NCBI RefSeq assembly: GCF_024679245.1 | Contig: NC_090177.1 | Span: forward strand, 50,069,353-50,133,352 | Length of the DNA stretch: 64,000 nt | Direction: 5' to 3' | Source of the DNA: Pseudorasbora parva | Lineage: Eukaryota; Chordata; Actinopteri; Cypriniformes; Gobionidae | Shown here: in pieces, positions 1 through 7,435 of the stretch | Numbering within the stretch: position 1 is the stretch's first letter | How the letters are laid out: the number at the start of each line of letters is the position of its first letter | Program-made: the position numbers and the translations under genes | The notes under the pieces: generated by a model | What the model was told of the DNA's origin: nothing | The model's input: only the letters and a program-made list of their open reading frames with translations | The model's database searches: none

Positions 1-86
1 CCTTCGAGCCGGAGTCGAACCAGCGACCTAAGGATTGCCAACCTTTCACCTACAGTCCTCCGCTCTACCAGCTGAGCTATCGAAGG
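1..86 (-). tRNA. tRNA-Tyr(GTA), form b
   Basis: Form b, as 1586-1672. The discriminator base falls outside the window. Confidence 0.9.
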
Positions 87-115
87 CACAGAGATTACGA
101 ACGAAAGCTCAACCT

Positions 116-131
116 ATCAGAAATTTCTGAT
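116..131. repeat. 16-bp perfect palindrome at deletion junction
   Basis: ATCAGAAATTTCTGAT is its own reverse complement. It lies where the Tyr 5' flank (AACCTATCAG) meets the anticodon-arm half of the Arg remnant, and it recurs in most 493-bp modules. The modules at 45314, 45807 and 58275 (first arm changed to ATCAC) and at 47885 and 60353 (AGATATTT) have broken palindromes. Confidence 0.85.
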
Positions 132-168
132 CCATAGTCAGACGCGTTTTCCATTAGGCCACTGGCCC
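121..168 (-). pseudogene. Truncated tRNA-Arg remnant (reference)
   Basis: Matches the 5' part of the intact tRNA-Arg: acceptor 5' strand GGGCCAG, D arm with A box TGGCCTAATGG, and anticodon arm TCTGA-CTATGGA-TCAGA. The T arm, B box and 3' acceptor strand are missing, and there is no oligo-T stop. The anticodon position reads ATG instead of ACG, a CpG-type change. It cannot fold as a tRNA. The break lies near AACCTA, a hexamer present both in the Tyr 5' flank and in the Arg T arm, which suggests a deletion of about 600 bp. All 61 remnants share this structure. Confidence 0.8.
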
Positions 169-366
169 ACCGGTCTGGCGCCTTGCAGGTGTTTACACGT
201 CTTGTTGGTAATTGACTGGACTGTTTCTCAGTGGAAGAACTGTGATCCAGAGTCAGAGACTCTCTCCAGGACAAAAAGGCTAGCCTTAGTGGTCTAGCTT
301 GAGAAGTTGCAGCAAAACACGGTAGAGGCCCACAGTCAGGATTTAGAAGGCTCATCGAAAAGTCCT

Positions 367-438
367 TCCCTGGTGGTCTAGTGGTTAGGATTCGGCGCTC
401 TCACCGCCGCGGCCCGGGTTCGATTCCCGGTCAGGGAA
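367..438 (+). tRNA. tRNA-Glu(CTC), form A (reference)
   Basis: Delivers glutamate to GAG codons. Acceptor TCCCTGG/TCAGGGA with discriminator A73; D arm GTCT/GGAT; anticodon arm CGGCG-CTCTCAC-CGCCG with anticodon CTC; variable CGGC; T arm CCGGG-TTCGATT-CCCGG. The A box (TGGTCTAGTGG) and B box (GGTTCGATTCC) are intact and a T5 run follows. To my recollection it equals the common vertebrate gene. It is convergent with the Tyr gene 54 bp downstream. Form A normally occupies the last Glu slot of a long unit, next to Tyr form a; there are 27 copies. Confidence 0.96.
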
Positions 439-443
439 CAGTC

Positions 444-448
444 TTTTT
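444..448 (+). terminator. T5 Pol III terminator of Glu form A
   Basis: Five T residues starting 6 bases after the tRNA-Glu(CTC) 3' end. The same run follows all form A copies. Confidence 0.8.
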
Positions 449-482
449 CCCTCCAACACAGCCAAGAAAGTGTTTGCATGTG

Positions 483-487
483 AAAAA
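483..487 (-). terminator. T5 Pol III terminator of Tyr form a
   Basis: Five A residues on the plus strand read as T5 just beyond the Tyr 3' end. In the units at 6729, 13946 and 22748 this run is only four bases. Confidence 0.8.
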
Positions 488-492
488 TGACC

Positions 493-579
493 TCCTTCGA
501 GCCGGAGTCGAACCAGCGACCTAAGGATTTCCAACCTTCCACCTACAGTCCTCCGCTCTACCAGCTGAGCTATCAAAGG
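493..579 (-). tRNA. tRNA-Tyr(GTA), form a, C5T
   Basis: Form a, as 4651-4737, but the acceptor reads CCTTTGA, so pair 5-68 becomes U-G. The change is at a CpG, is shared only with 2572-2658, and goes with a distinct 5' flank. Confidence 0.9.
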
Positions 580-703
580 CACGCAGAAGAGCATAAGGAA
601 CCTCAACCTATCAGGTTGCTGCAGCTCCACTGCCGGCTAAAAGTGCTTTTGCCGCAGACCGAAGCGCTGGCTGTTCAGTAAGGGAAGCCAAAACAATCAC
701 AAC
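580..703. other. Tyr-Glu(TTC) intergenic region with two small hairpins
   Basis: The 5' flank of Tyr and 3' flank of Glu(TTC). It contains the inverted repeat CAACC-TATCA-GGTTG and, further on, CGGCTAAAAG-TG-CTTTTGCCG (one bulged base), then the A4 run at 690-693 that serves as the Glu(TTC) stop. Later units carry a version one base shorter. No gene is recognised. Confidence 0.6.
690..693 (-). terminator. T4 Pol III terminator of Glu(TTC)
   Basis: A4 on the plus strand, 10 bases beyond the Glu(TTC) 3' end; present in each unit. Confidence 0.65.
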
Positions 704-775
704 TTCCCATACCGGGAGTCGAACCCGGGCCGCCTGGGTGAAAACCAGGAATCCTGACCGCTAGACCATATGGGA
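704..775 (-). tRNA. tRNA-Glu(TTC) (reference)
   Basis: Delivers glutamate to GAA (and GAG) codons. Acceptor TCCCATA/TATGGGA with A73; D arm GTCT/GGAT; anticodon arm CCTGG-TTTTCAC-CCAGG with anticodon TTC; T arm CCGGG-TTCGACT-CCCGG. The B box GGTTCGACTCC is intact and a T4 run follows. To my recollection it nearly equals the common vertebrate gene. It occurs once per long unit, between Tyr and the 425-bp spacer. Confidence 0.96.
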
Positions 776-1200
776 ATTCCTGCACCTATCAAGCAGGCTT
801 GTGGGGGTGTTTTTCATCCATGTGGTACGTACAAGGGCAGGGTTCTGTTGAGCCCTTTGGCTTTCAGTGTGTGATCGTCCCCTTTAAAAATATGGGTATG
901 ATCCGAAGGCATTGTTTACCGAATTCAGTTTTAACAGACTCAATGGAAGAAGCTGTCATTTGTTTCGCCCAGGGGGTGAAACTTTATCCCATTCTTGTGA
1001 TCACATAATAGATACTTAAAACTGCTCATTAAAGCAAGGTCCCTGTGACAGTACTTCTGCGATGCATTTGAAAAAACGCACGGTAATGAATGGCAAGCGC
1101 TATCTCGCAGACAAAACAGCCTATGGTTGGACTGTCAATTTATAAGAAACATAAATCAATTTAATAATTAAAGGCTGAAAGCAAAGCAAAAACAATCGTT
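776..1200. other. 425-bp gene-free spacer (reference copy of 31)
   Basis: Lies between Glu(TTC) and Arg. The same block follows every Glu(TTC) gene, 72 to 496 bases after that gene's lower coordinate. I recognise no tRNA, snRNA, 5S or 7SK sequence. An open frame of 69 codons starts at TTG 799 with no ATG in context; its only suggestive feature is the stretch LWGCFS, which resembles a motif of Tc1/mariner transposases. The right part (about 1130-1200) is AT-rich and holds the Arg terminator. Copies differ by a few bases, such as GAA/CAA in the open frame, CGCACGG/CGCACCG, and TACTTCTGC/TACTTATGC. Confidence 0.6.
1188..1192 (-). terminator. T5 Pol III terminator of Arg
   Basis: A5 on the plus strand, 8 bases beyond the Arg 3' end; present in each unit. 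The truncated Arg remnants have no such run. Confidence 0.8.
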
Positions 1201-1273
1201 CGAGCCAGCCAGGAGTCGAACCTAGAATCTTCTGATCCGTAGTCAGACGCGTTATCCATTGCGCCACTGGCCC
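1201..1273 (-). tRNA. tRNA-Arg(ACG) (reference)
   Basis: Delivers arginine to CGN codons after A34 is edited to inosine. Acceptor GGGCCAG/CTGGCTC with G73; anticodon arm TCTGA-CTACGGA-TCAGA; T arm CTAGG-TTCGACT-CCTGG, where pair 50-64 is U-G instead of the usual C-G. The A box TGGCGCAATGG and B box GGTTCGACTCC are intact, and a T5 terminator follows. No intron. It is divergent from the Glu(CTC) gene 186 bp away and occurs once per long unit. Confidence 0.95.
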
Positions 1274-1459
1274 ACTGTAGGAACGACTTGCTGGTGTTTA
1301 TACGCGTCTTGTTGGTGTTTGACTGAACAGCTTCTCAGTGGAAGAACTGTGATCCAGAGTAAGAGATTCTCTCCAGGAGGAAAAGGCTAGCCTTAGAAGT
1401 TGCAGCAAAATCTGGTAGAGGCCAACAGCCAGGATTTAGGAGGCGAATAAGAAAGTCCT

Positions 1460-1531
1460 TCCCTGGTGGTCTAGTGGTTAGGATTCGGCGCTCTCACCGC
1501 CGCGGCCCGGATTTGATTCCCGGTCAGGGAA
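1460..1531 (+). tRNA. tRNA-Glu(CTC), form B, damaged B box (reference)
   Basis: Identical to form A through the anticodon arm, but the T arm reads CCGGA-TTTGATT-CCCGG. G53A breaks the conserved 53-61 pair, and C56T removes the G19-C56 tertiary pair and a key B-box base (GATTTGATTCC). Only a T4 run follows. From TFIIIC-B-box knowledge I infer reduced transcription or stability. It may be scored as a tRNA or as a pseudogene. There are 65 copies. Confidence 0.75.
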
Positions 1532-1536
1532 CATGC

Positions 1537-1540
1537 TTTT
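1537..1540 (+). terminator. T4 Pol III terminator of Glu form B
   Basis: Only four T residues in a GC context (GCTTTTGC), a weaker stop than the T5 of form A. It points at the convergent Tyr gene. Confidence 0.65.
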
Positions 1541-1575
1541 GCCTTGCAACTTAGCCAAGAAAGGGTTTGCATGTG

Positions 1576-1579
1576 AAAA
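1576..1579 (-). terminator. T4 Pol III terminator of Tyr form b
   Basis: A4 on the plus strand beyond the 3' end of form b Tyr copies. Confidence 0.65.
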
Positions 1580-1585
1580 GGGACC

Positions 1586-1672
1586 TCCTTCGAGCCGGAG
1601 TCGAACCAGCGACCTAAGGATTGCCAACCTTTCACCTACAGTCCTCCGCTCTACCAGCTGAGCTATCGAAGG
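1586..1672 (-). tRNA. tRNA-Tyr(GTA), form b (reference)
   Basis: Delivers tyrosine to UAU/UAC codons. Exon 1 (37 nt on the minus strand) runs through anticodon GTA and G37. The 14-nt intron at 1622-1635 reads GTGAAAGGTTGGCA, and exon 2 starts at A38. Acceptor CCTTCGA/TCGAAGG with discriminator A73; T arm GCTGG-TTCGACT-CCGGC; A and B boxes intact. An intron after base 37 is usual for eukaryotic tRNA-Tyr and needs the tRNA splicing endonuclease. A T4 terminator follows. Confidence 0.95.
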
Positions 1673-1706
1673 CACAGAGATTACGAACGAAAGCTCAACC
1701 TATCAG

Positions 1707-1754
1707 AAATTTCTGATCCATAGTCAGACGCGTTTTCCATTAGGCCACTGGCCC
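1707..1754 (-). pseudogene. Truncated tRNA-Arg remnant
   Basis: As 121-168. Confidence 0.75.
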
Positions 1755-1952
1755 ACCGGTCTGGCGCCTTGCAGGTGTTTACACGTCTTGTTGGTAATTG
1801 ACTGGACTGTTTCTCAGTGGAAGAACTGTGATCCAGAGTCAGAGACTCTCTCCAGGACAAAAAGACTAGCCTTAGTGGTCTAGCTTGAGAAGTTGCAGCA
1901 AAACACGGTAGAGGCCCACAGTCAGGATTTAGAAGGCTCATCGAAAAGTCCT

Positions 1953-2024
1953 TCCCTGGTGGTCTAGTGGTTAGGATTCGGCGCTCTCACCGCCGCGGCC
2001 CGGATTTGATTCCCGGTCAGGGAA
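1953..2024 (+). tRNA. tRNA-Glu(CTC), form B
   Basis: As 1460-1531. Confidence 0.72.
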
Positions 2025-2078
2025 CATGCTTTTGCCTTGCAACTTAGCCAAGAAAGGGTTTGCATGTGAAAAGGGACC

Positions 2079-2165
2079 TCCTTCGAGCCGGAGTCGAACC
2101 AGCGACCTAAGGATTGCCAACCTTTCACCTACAGTCCTCCGCTCTACCAGCTGAGCTATCGAAGG
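2079..2165 (-). tRNA. tRNA-Tyr(GTA), form b
   Basis: As 1586-1672. Confidence 0.93.
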
Positions 2166-2199
2166 CACAGAGATTACGAACGAAAGCTCAACCTATCAG

Positions 2200-2247
2200 A
2201 AATTTCTGATCCATAGTCAGACGCGTTTTCCATTAGGCCACTGGCCC
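2200..2247 (-). pseudogene. Truncated tRNA-Arg remnant
   Basis: As 121-168. Confidence 0.75.
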
Positions 2248-2445
2248 ACCGGTCTGGCGCCTTGCAGGTGTTTACACGTCTTGTTGGTAATTGACTGGAC
2301 TGTTTCTCAGTGGAAGAACTGTGATCCAGAGTCAGAGACTCTCTCCAGGACAAAAAGGCTAGCCTTAGTGGTCTAGCTTGAGAAGTTGCAGCAAAACACG
2401 GTAGAGGCCCACAGTCAGGATTTAGAAGGCTCATCGAAAAGTCCT

Positions 2446-2517
2446 TCCCTGGTGGTCTAGTGGTTAGGATTCGGCGCTCTCACCGCCGCGGCCCGGGTTC
2501 GATTCCCGGTCAGGGAA
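2446..2517 (+). tRNA. tRNA-Glu(CTC), form A
   Basis: As 367-438. Confidence 0.95.
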
Positions 2518-2571
2518 CAGTCTTTTTCCCTCCAACACAGCCAAGAAAGTGTTTGCATGTGAAAAATGACC

Positions 2572-2658
2572 TCCTTCGAGCCGGAGTCGAACCAGCGACC
2601 TAAGGATTTCCAACCTTCCACCTACAGTCCTCCGCTCTACCAGCTGAGCTATCAAAGG
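2572..2658 (-). tRNA. tRNA-Tyr(GTA), form a, C5T
   Basis: Same variant as 493-579. Confidence 0.9.
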
Positions 2659-2782
2659 CACGCAGAAGAGCATAAGGAACCTCAACCTATCAGGTTGCTG
2701 CAGCTCCACTGCCGGCTAAAAGTGCTTTTGCCGCAGACCGAAGCGCTGGCTGTTCAGTAAGGGAAGCCAAAACAATCACAAC

Positions 2783-2854
2783 TTCCCATACCGGGAGTCG
2801 AACCCGGGCCGCCTGGGTGAAAACCAGGAATCCTGACCGCTAGACCATATGGGA
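2783..2854 (-). tRNA. tRNA-Glu(TTC)
   Basis: As 704-775. Confidence 0.95.
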
Positions 2855-3279
2855 ATTCCTGCACCTATCAAGCAGGCTTGTGGGGGTGTTTTTCATCCAT
2901 GTGGTACGTACAAGGGCAGGGTTCTGTTGAGCCCTTTGGCTTTCAGTGTGTGATCGTCCCCTTTAAAAATATGGGTATGATCCGAAGGCATTGTTTACCG
3001 AATTCAGTTTTAACAGACTCAATGGAAGAAGCTGTCATTTGTTTCGCCCAGGGGGTGAAACTTTATCCCATTCTTGTGATCACATAATAGATACTTAAAA
3101 CTGCTCATTAAAGCAAGGTCCCTGTGACAGTACTTCTGCGATGCATTTGAAAAAACGCACGGTAATGAATGGCAAGCGCTATCTCGCAGACAAAACAGCC
3201 TATGGTTGGACTGTCAATTTATAAGAAACATAAATCAATTTAATAATTAAAGGCTGAAAGCAAAGCAAAAACAATCGTT

Positions 3280-3352
3280 CGAGCCAGCCAGGAGTCGAAC
3301 CTAGAATCTTCTGATCCGTAGTCAGACGCGTTATCCATTGCGCCACTGGCCC
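3280..3352 (-). tRNA. tRNA-Arg(ACG)
   Basis: As 1201-1273. Confidence 0.93.
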
Positions 3353-3538
3353 ACTGTAGGAACGACTTGCTGGTGTTTATACGCGTCTTGTTGGTGTTTG
3401 ACTGAACAGCTTCTCAGTGGAAGAACTGTGATCCAGAGTAAGAGATTCTCTCCAGGAGGAAAAGGCTAGCCTTAGAAGTTGCAGCAAAATCTGGTAGAGG
3501 CCAACAGCCAGGATTTAGGAGGCGAATAAGAAAGTCCT

Positions 3539-3610
3539 TCCCTGGTGGTCTAGTGGTTAGGATTCGGCGCTCTCACCGCCGCGGCCCGGATTTGATTCCC
3601 GGTCAGGGAA
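3539..3610 (+). tRNA. tRNA-Glu(CTC), form B
   Basis: As 1460-1531. Confidence 0.72.
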
Positions 3611-3664
3611 CATGCTTTTGCCTTGCAACTTAGCCAAGAAAGGGTTTGCATGTGAAAAGGGACC

Positions 3665-3751
3665 TCCTTCGAGCCGGAGTCGAACCAGCGACCTAAGGAT
3701 TGCCAACCTTTCACCTACAGTCCTCCGCTCTACCAGCTGAGCTATCGAAGG
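3665..3751 (-). tRNA. tRNA-Tyr(GTA), form b
   Basis: As 1586-1672. Confidence 0.93.
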
Positions 3752-3785
3752 CACAGAGATTACGAACGAAAGCTCAACCTATCAG

Positions 3786-3833
3786 AAATTTCTGATCCAT
3801 AGTCAGACGCGTTTTCCATTAGGCCACTGGCCC
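3786..3833 (-). pseudogene. Truncated tRNA-Arg remnant
   Basis: As 121-168. Confidence 0.75.
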
Positions 3834-4031
3834 ACCGGTCTGGCGCCTTGCAGGTGTTTACACGTCTTGTTGGTAATTGACTGGACTGTTTCTCAGTGGA
3901 AGAACTGTGATCCAGAGTCAGAGACTCTCTCCAGGACAAAAAGGCTAGCCTTAGTGGTCTAGCTTGAGAAGTTGCAGCAAAACACGGTAGAGGCCCACAG
4001 TCAGGATTTAGAAGGCTCATCGAAAAGTCCT

Positions 4032-4103
4032 TCCCTGGTGGTCTAGTGGTTAGGATTCGGCGCTCTCACCGCCGCGGCCCGGATTTGATTCCCGGTCAGG
4101 GAA
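4032..4103 (+). tRNA. tRNA-Glu(CTC), form B
   Basis: As 1460-1531. Confidence 0.72.
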
Positions 4104-4157
4104 CATGCTTTTGCCTTGCAACTTAGCCAAGAAAGGGTTTGCATGTGAAAAGGGACC

Positions 4158-4244
4158 TCCTTCGAGCCGGAGTCGAACCAGCGACCTAAGGATTGCCAAC
4201 CTTTCACCTACAGTCCTCCGCTCTACCAGCTGAGCTATCGAAGG
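4158..4244 (-). tRNA. tRNA-Tyr(GTA), form b
   Basis: As 1586-1672. Confidence 0.93.
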
Positions 4245-4278
4245 CACAGAGATTACGAACGAAAGCTCAACCTATCAG

Positions 4279-4326
4279 AAATTTCTGATCCATAGTCAGA
4301 CGCGTTTTCCATTAGGCCACTGGCCC
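4279..4326 (-). pseudogene. Truncated tRNA-Arg remnant
   Basis: As 121-168; the flank beyond the 5' end has AGCGG for ACCGG, shared with the copy at 8928. Confidence 0.75.
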
Positions 4327-4524
4327 AGCGGTCTGGCGCCTTGCAGGTGTTTACACGTCTTGTTGGTAATTGACTGGACTGTTTCTCAGTGGAAGAACTG
4401 TGATCCAGAGTCAGAGACTCTCTCCAGGACAAAAAGGCTAGCCTTAGTGGTCTAGCTTGAGAAGTTGCAGCAAAACACGGTAGAGGCCCACAGTCAGGAT
4501 TTAGAAGGCTCATCAAAAAGGTCT

Positions 4525-4596
4525 TCCCTGGTGGTCTAGTGGTTAGGATTCGGCGCTCTCACCGCCGCGGCCCGGGTTCGATTCCCGGTCAGGGAA
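4525..4596 (+). tRNA. tRNA-Glu(CTC), form A
   Basis: As 367-438; the 5' flank differs (AAAAAGGTCT), shared with 9174. Confidence 0.95.
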
Positions 4597-4650
4597 CAGT
4601 CTTTTTCCCTCCAACACAGCCAAGAAAGTGTTTGCATGTGAAAAATGACC

Positions 4651-4737
4651 TCCTTCGAGCCGGAGTCGAACCAGCGACCTAAGGATTTCCAACCTTCCAC
4701 CTACAGTCCTCCGCTCTACCAGCTGAGCTATCGAAGG
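4651..4737 (-). tRNA. tRNA-Tyr(GTA), form a (reference)
   Basis: Exons as in 1586-1672 with a normal acceptor stem. The 14-nt intron at 4687-4700 reads GTGGAAGGTTGGAA, differing from form b at two positions. A T5 terminator follows. This form normally sits next to Glu(TTC), about 123 bp away. Confidence 0.95.
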
Positions 4738-4860
4738 CACGCAGGTGAGCAACAGAACCTCAACCTATCAGGTTGCTGCAGCTCCACTGCCGGCTAAAAG
4801 TGCTTTTGCCGCAGACCGAAGCGCTGGCTGTTCAGTAAGGGAAGCCAAAACAATTACAAC

Positions 4861-4932
4861 TTCCCATACCGGGAGTCGAACCCGGGCCGCCTGGGTGAAA
4901 ACCAGGAATCCTGACCGCTAGACCATATGGGA
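4861..4932 (-). tRNA. tRNA-Glu(TTC)
   Basis: As 704-775. Confidence 0.95.
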
Positions 4933-5357
4933 ATTCCTGCACCTATCAAGCAGGATTGTGGGGGTGTTTTTCATCCATGTGGTACGTACAAGGGCAGGGT
5001 TCTGTTGAGCCCTTTGGCTTTCAGTGTGTGATCGTCCCCTTTAAAAATATGGGTATGATCCGAAGGCATTGTTTACCGAATTCAGTTTTAACAGACTCAA
5101 TGGAACAAGCTGTCATTTGTTTCGCCCAGGGGGTGAAACTTTATCCCATTCTTGTGATCACATAATAGATACTTAAAACTGCTCATTAAAGCAAGGTCCC
5201 TGTGACAGTACTTATGCGATGCATTTGAAAACACGCACGGTAATGAATGGTAAGCGCTATCTCGCAGACAAAACAGCCTATGGTTGGACTGTCAATTTAT
5301 AAGAAACATAAATCAATTTAATAATTAAAGGCTGAAAGCAAAGCAAAAACAATCGTT

Positions 5358-5430
5358 CGAGCCAGCCAGGAGTCGAACCTAGAATCTTCTGATCCGTAGT
5401 CAGACGCGTTATCCATTGCGCCACTGGCCC
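5358..5430 (-). tRNA. tRNA-Arg(ACG)
   Basis: As 1201-1273. Confidence 0.93.
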
Positions 5431-5616
5431 ACTGTAGGAACGACTTGCTGGTGTTTATACGCGTCTTGTTGGTGTTTGACTGAACAGCTTCTCAGTGGAA
5501 GAACTGTGATCCAGAGTAAGAGATTCTCTCCAGGAGGAAAAGGCTAGCCTTAGAAGTTGCAGCAAAATCTGGTAGAGGCCAACAGCCAGGATTTAGGAGG
5601 CGAATAAGAAAGTCCT

Positions 5617-5688
5617 TCCCTGGTGGTCTAGTGGTTAGGATTCGGCGCTCTCACCGCCGCGGCCCGGATTTGATTCCCGGTCAGGGAA
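5617..5688 (+). tRNA. tRNA-Glu(CTC), form B
   Basis: As 1460-1531. Confidence 0.72.
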
Positions 5689-5742
5689 CATGCTTTTGCC
5701 TTGCAACTTAGCCAAGAAAGGGTTTGCATGTGAAAAGGGACC

Positions 5743-5829
5743 TCCTTCGAGCCGGAGTCGAACCAGCGACCTAAGGATTGCCAACCTTTCACCTACTGTC
5801 CTCCGCTCTACCAGCTGAGCTATCGAAGG
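5743..5829 (-). tRNA. tRNA-Tyr(GTA), form b, U33A
   Basis: Form b with the anticodon loop CAGTAGA: the universally conserved U33 is replaced by A, so the anticodon U-turn should be lost. Shared with 10392, 17116 and 25918. Probably defective in decoding. Confidence 0.8.
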
Positions 5830-5863
5830 CACAGAGATTACGAACGAAAGCTCAACCTATCAG

Positions 5864-5911
5864 AAATTTCTGATCCATAGTCAGACGCGTTTTCCATTAG
5901 GCCACTGGCCC
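5864..5911 (-). pseudogene. Truncated tRNA-Arg remnant
   Basis: As 121-168. Confidence 0.75.
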
Positions 5912-6109
5912 ACCGGTCTGGCGCCTTGCAGGTGTTTACACGTCTTGTTGGTAATTGACTGGACTGTTTCTCAGTGGAAGAACTGTGATCCAGAGTCAGA
6001 GACTCTCTCCAGGACAAAAAGGCTAGCCTTAGTGGTCTAGCTTGAGAAGTTGCAGCAAAACACGGTAGAGGCCCACAGTCAGGATTTAGAAGGCTCAACG
6101 AAAAGTCCT

Positions 6110-6181
6110 TCCCTGGTGGTCTAGTGGTTAGGATTCGGCGCTCTCACCGCCGCAGCCCGGATTTGATTCCCGGTCAGGGAA
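6110..6181 (+). tRNA. tRNA-Glu(CTC), form B, variable-loop G45A
   Basis: Form B with CGCAGCC for CGCGGCC, a CpG change in the variable loop shared with 10759, 17483 and 26285. Confidence 0.7.
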
Positions 6182-6235
6182 CATGCTTTTGCCTTGCAAC
6201 TTAGCCAAGAAAGGGTTTGCATGTGAAAAGGGACC

Positions 6236-6322
6236 TCCTTCGAGCCGGAGTCGAACCAGCGACCTAAGGATTGCCAACCTTTCACCTACAGTCCTCCGCT
6301 CTACCAGCTGAGCTATCGAAGG
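6236..6322 (-). tRNA. tRNA-Tyr(GTA), form b
   Basis: As 1586-1672. Confidence 0.93.
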
Positions 6323-6356
6323 CACAGAGATTACGAACGAAAGCTCAACCTATCAG

Positions 6357-6404
6357 AAATTTCTGATCCATAGTCAGACGCGTTTTCCATTAGGCCACTG
6401 GCCC
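6357..6404 (-). pseudogene. Truncated tRNA-Arg remnant
   Basis: As 121-168. Confidence 0.75.
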
Positions 6405-6602
6405 ACCGGTCTGGCGCCTTGCAGGTGTTTACACATCTTGTTGGTAATTGACTGGACTGTTTCTCAGTGGAAGAAATGTGATCCAGAGTCAGAGACTCTC
6501 TCCAGGACAAAAAGGCTAGCCTTAGTGGTCTAGCTTGAGAAGTTGCAGCAAAACACGGTAGAGGCCCACAGTCAGGATTTAGAAGGCTCATCGAAAAGTC
6601 CT

Positions 6603-6674
6603 TCCCTGGTGGTCTAGTGGTTAGGATTCGGCGCTCTCACCGCCGCGGCCCGGGTTCGATTCCCGGTCAGGGAA
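6603..6674 (+). tRNA. tRNA-Glu(CTC), form A
   Basis: As 367-438. Confidence 0.95.
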
Positions 6675-6728
6675 CAGTCTTTTTCCCTCCAACACAGCCA
6701 AGAAAGTGTTTGCATGTGAAAAGTGACC

Positions 6729-6815
6729 TCCTTCGAGCCGGAGTCGAACCAGCGACCTAAGGATTTCCAACCTTCCACCTACAGTCCTCCGCTCTACCAG
6801 CTGAGCTATCGAAGG
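6729..6815 (-). tRNA. tRNA-Tyr(GTA), form a
   Basis: As 4651-4737, but the terminator is T4 (AAAAGTGACC on the plus strand). Confidence 0.93.
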
Positions 6816-6938
6816 CACGCAGGTGAGCAACAGAACCTCAACCTATCAGGTTGCTGCAGCTCCACTGCCGGCTAAAACTGCTTTTGCCGCAGACCGAAGC
6901 GCTGGCTGTTCAGTAAGGGAAGCCAAAAGAATCACAAC

Positions 6939-7010
6939 TTCCCATACCGGGAGTCGAACCCGGGCCGCCTGGGTGAAAACCAGGAATCCTGACCGCTAGA
7001 CCATATGGGA
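6939..7010 (-). tRNA. tRNA-Glu(TTC)
   Basis: As 704-775. Confidence 0.95.
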
Positions 7011-7435
7011 ATTCCTGCACCTATCAAGCAGGCTTGTGGGGGTGTTTTTCATCCATGTGGTACGTACAAGGGCAGGGTTCTGTTGAGCCCTTTGGCTTTC
7101 AGTGTGTGATCGTCCCCTTTAAAAATATGGGTATGATCCGAAGGCATTGTTTACCGAATTCAGTTTTAACAGACTCAATGGAAGAAGCTGTCATTTGTTT
7201 CGCCCAGGGGGTGAAACTTTATCCCATTCTTGTGATCACATAATAGATACTTAAAACTGCTCATTAAAGCAAGGTCCCTGTGACAGTACTTATGCGATGC
7301 ATTTGAAAACACGCACGGTAATGAATGGTAAGCGCTATCTCGCAGACAAAACAGCCTATGGTTGGACTGTCAATTTATAAGAAACATAAATCAATTTAAT
7401 AATTAAAGGCTGAAAGCAAAGCAAAAACAATCGTT

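Larger units (their letters stand above)
95..587. repeat. 493-bp module (reference copy)
   Basis: Basic short repeat: Arg remnant (minus), a spacer of about 198 bp, Glu(CTC) (plus), 54 bp, Tyr (minus). It occurs 61 times, one to three in a row inside each long unit. Its spacer aligns with the 186-bp Arg-Glu spacer of the long unit (compare 1274-1459), apart from an extra stretch containing TGGTCTAG at 290-297. Confidence 0.9.

Noticed and set aside
121..168. Arg remnant as a tRNA-His(ATG)
   Set aside because: The triplet in the loop reads ATG, but the T arm, B box, 3' acceptor and terminator are missing, so no tRNA can form.
799..1008. 69-codon plus-strand open frame in each 425-bp spacer
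   Set aside because: It starts at TTG with no ATG context or promoter, has no confident homology, and its 31 copies are alike because the whole array is homogenised. Kept only as a weak fossil-transposon hint.
776..1200. Spacer as a U-snRNA, 5S, 7SK or U3 gene
   Set aside because: Compared by eye with the conserved parts of these RNAs on both strands; no match found.
1478..1675. Repeated minus-strand open frames of 60-81 codons containing SIAQLVERRTV
   Set aside because: They are translations of the tRNA-Tyr and Glu genes and the gap between them. The valine and glutamate codons coincide with the anticodon positions; it is not a protein gene.
1681..1941. Repeated minus-strand open frames of 86-92 codons (MSLLNPDCG...)
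   Set aside because: They cover the Arg remnant and its spacer, start at varying codons between copies, and carry replacement changes without any coding pattern; a by-product of the repeat.
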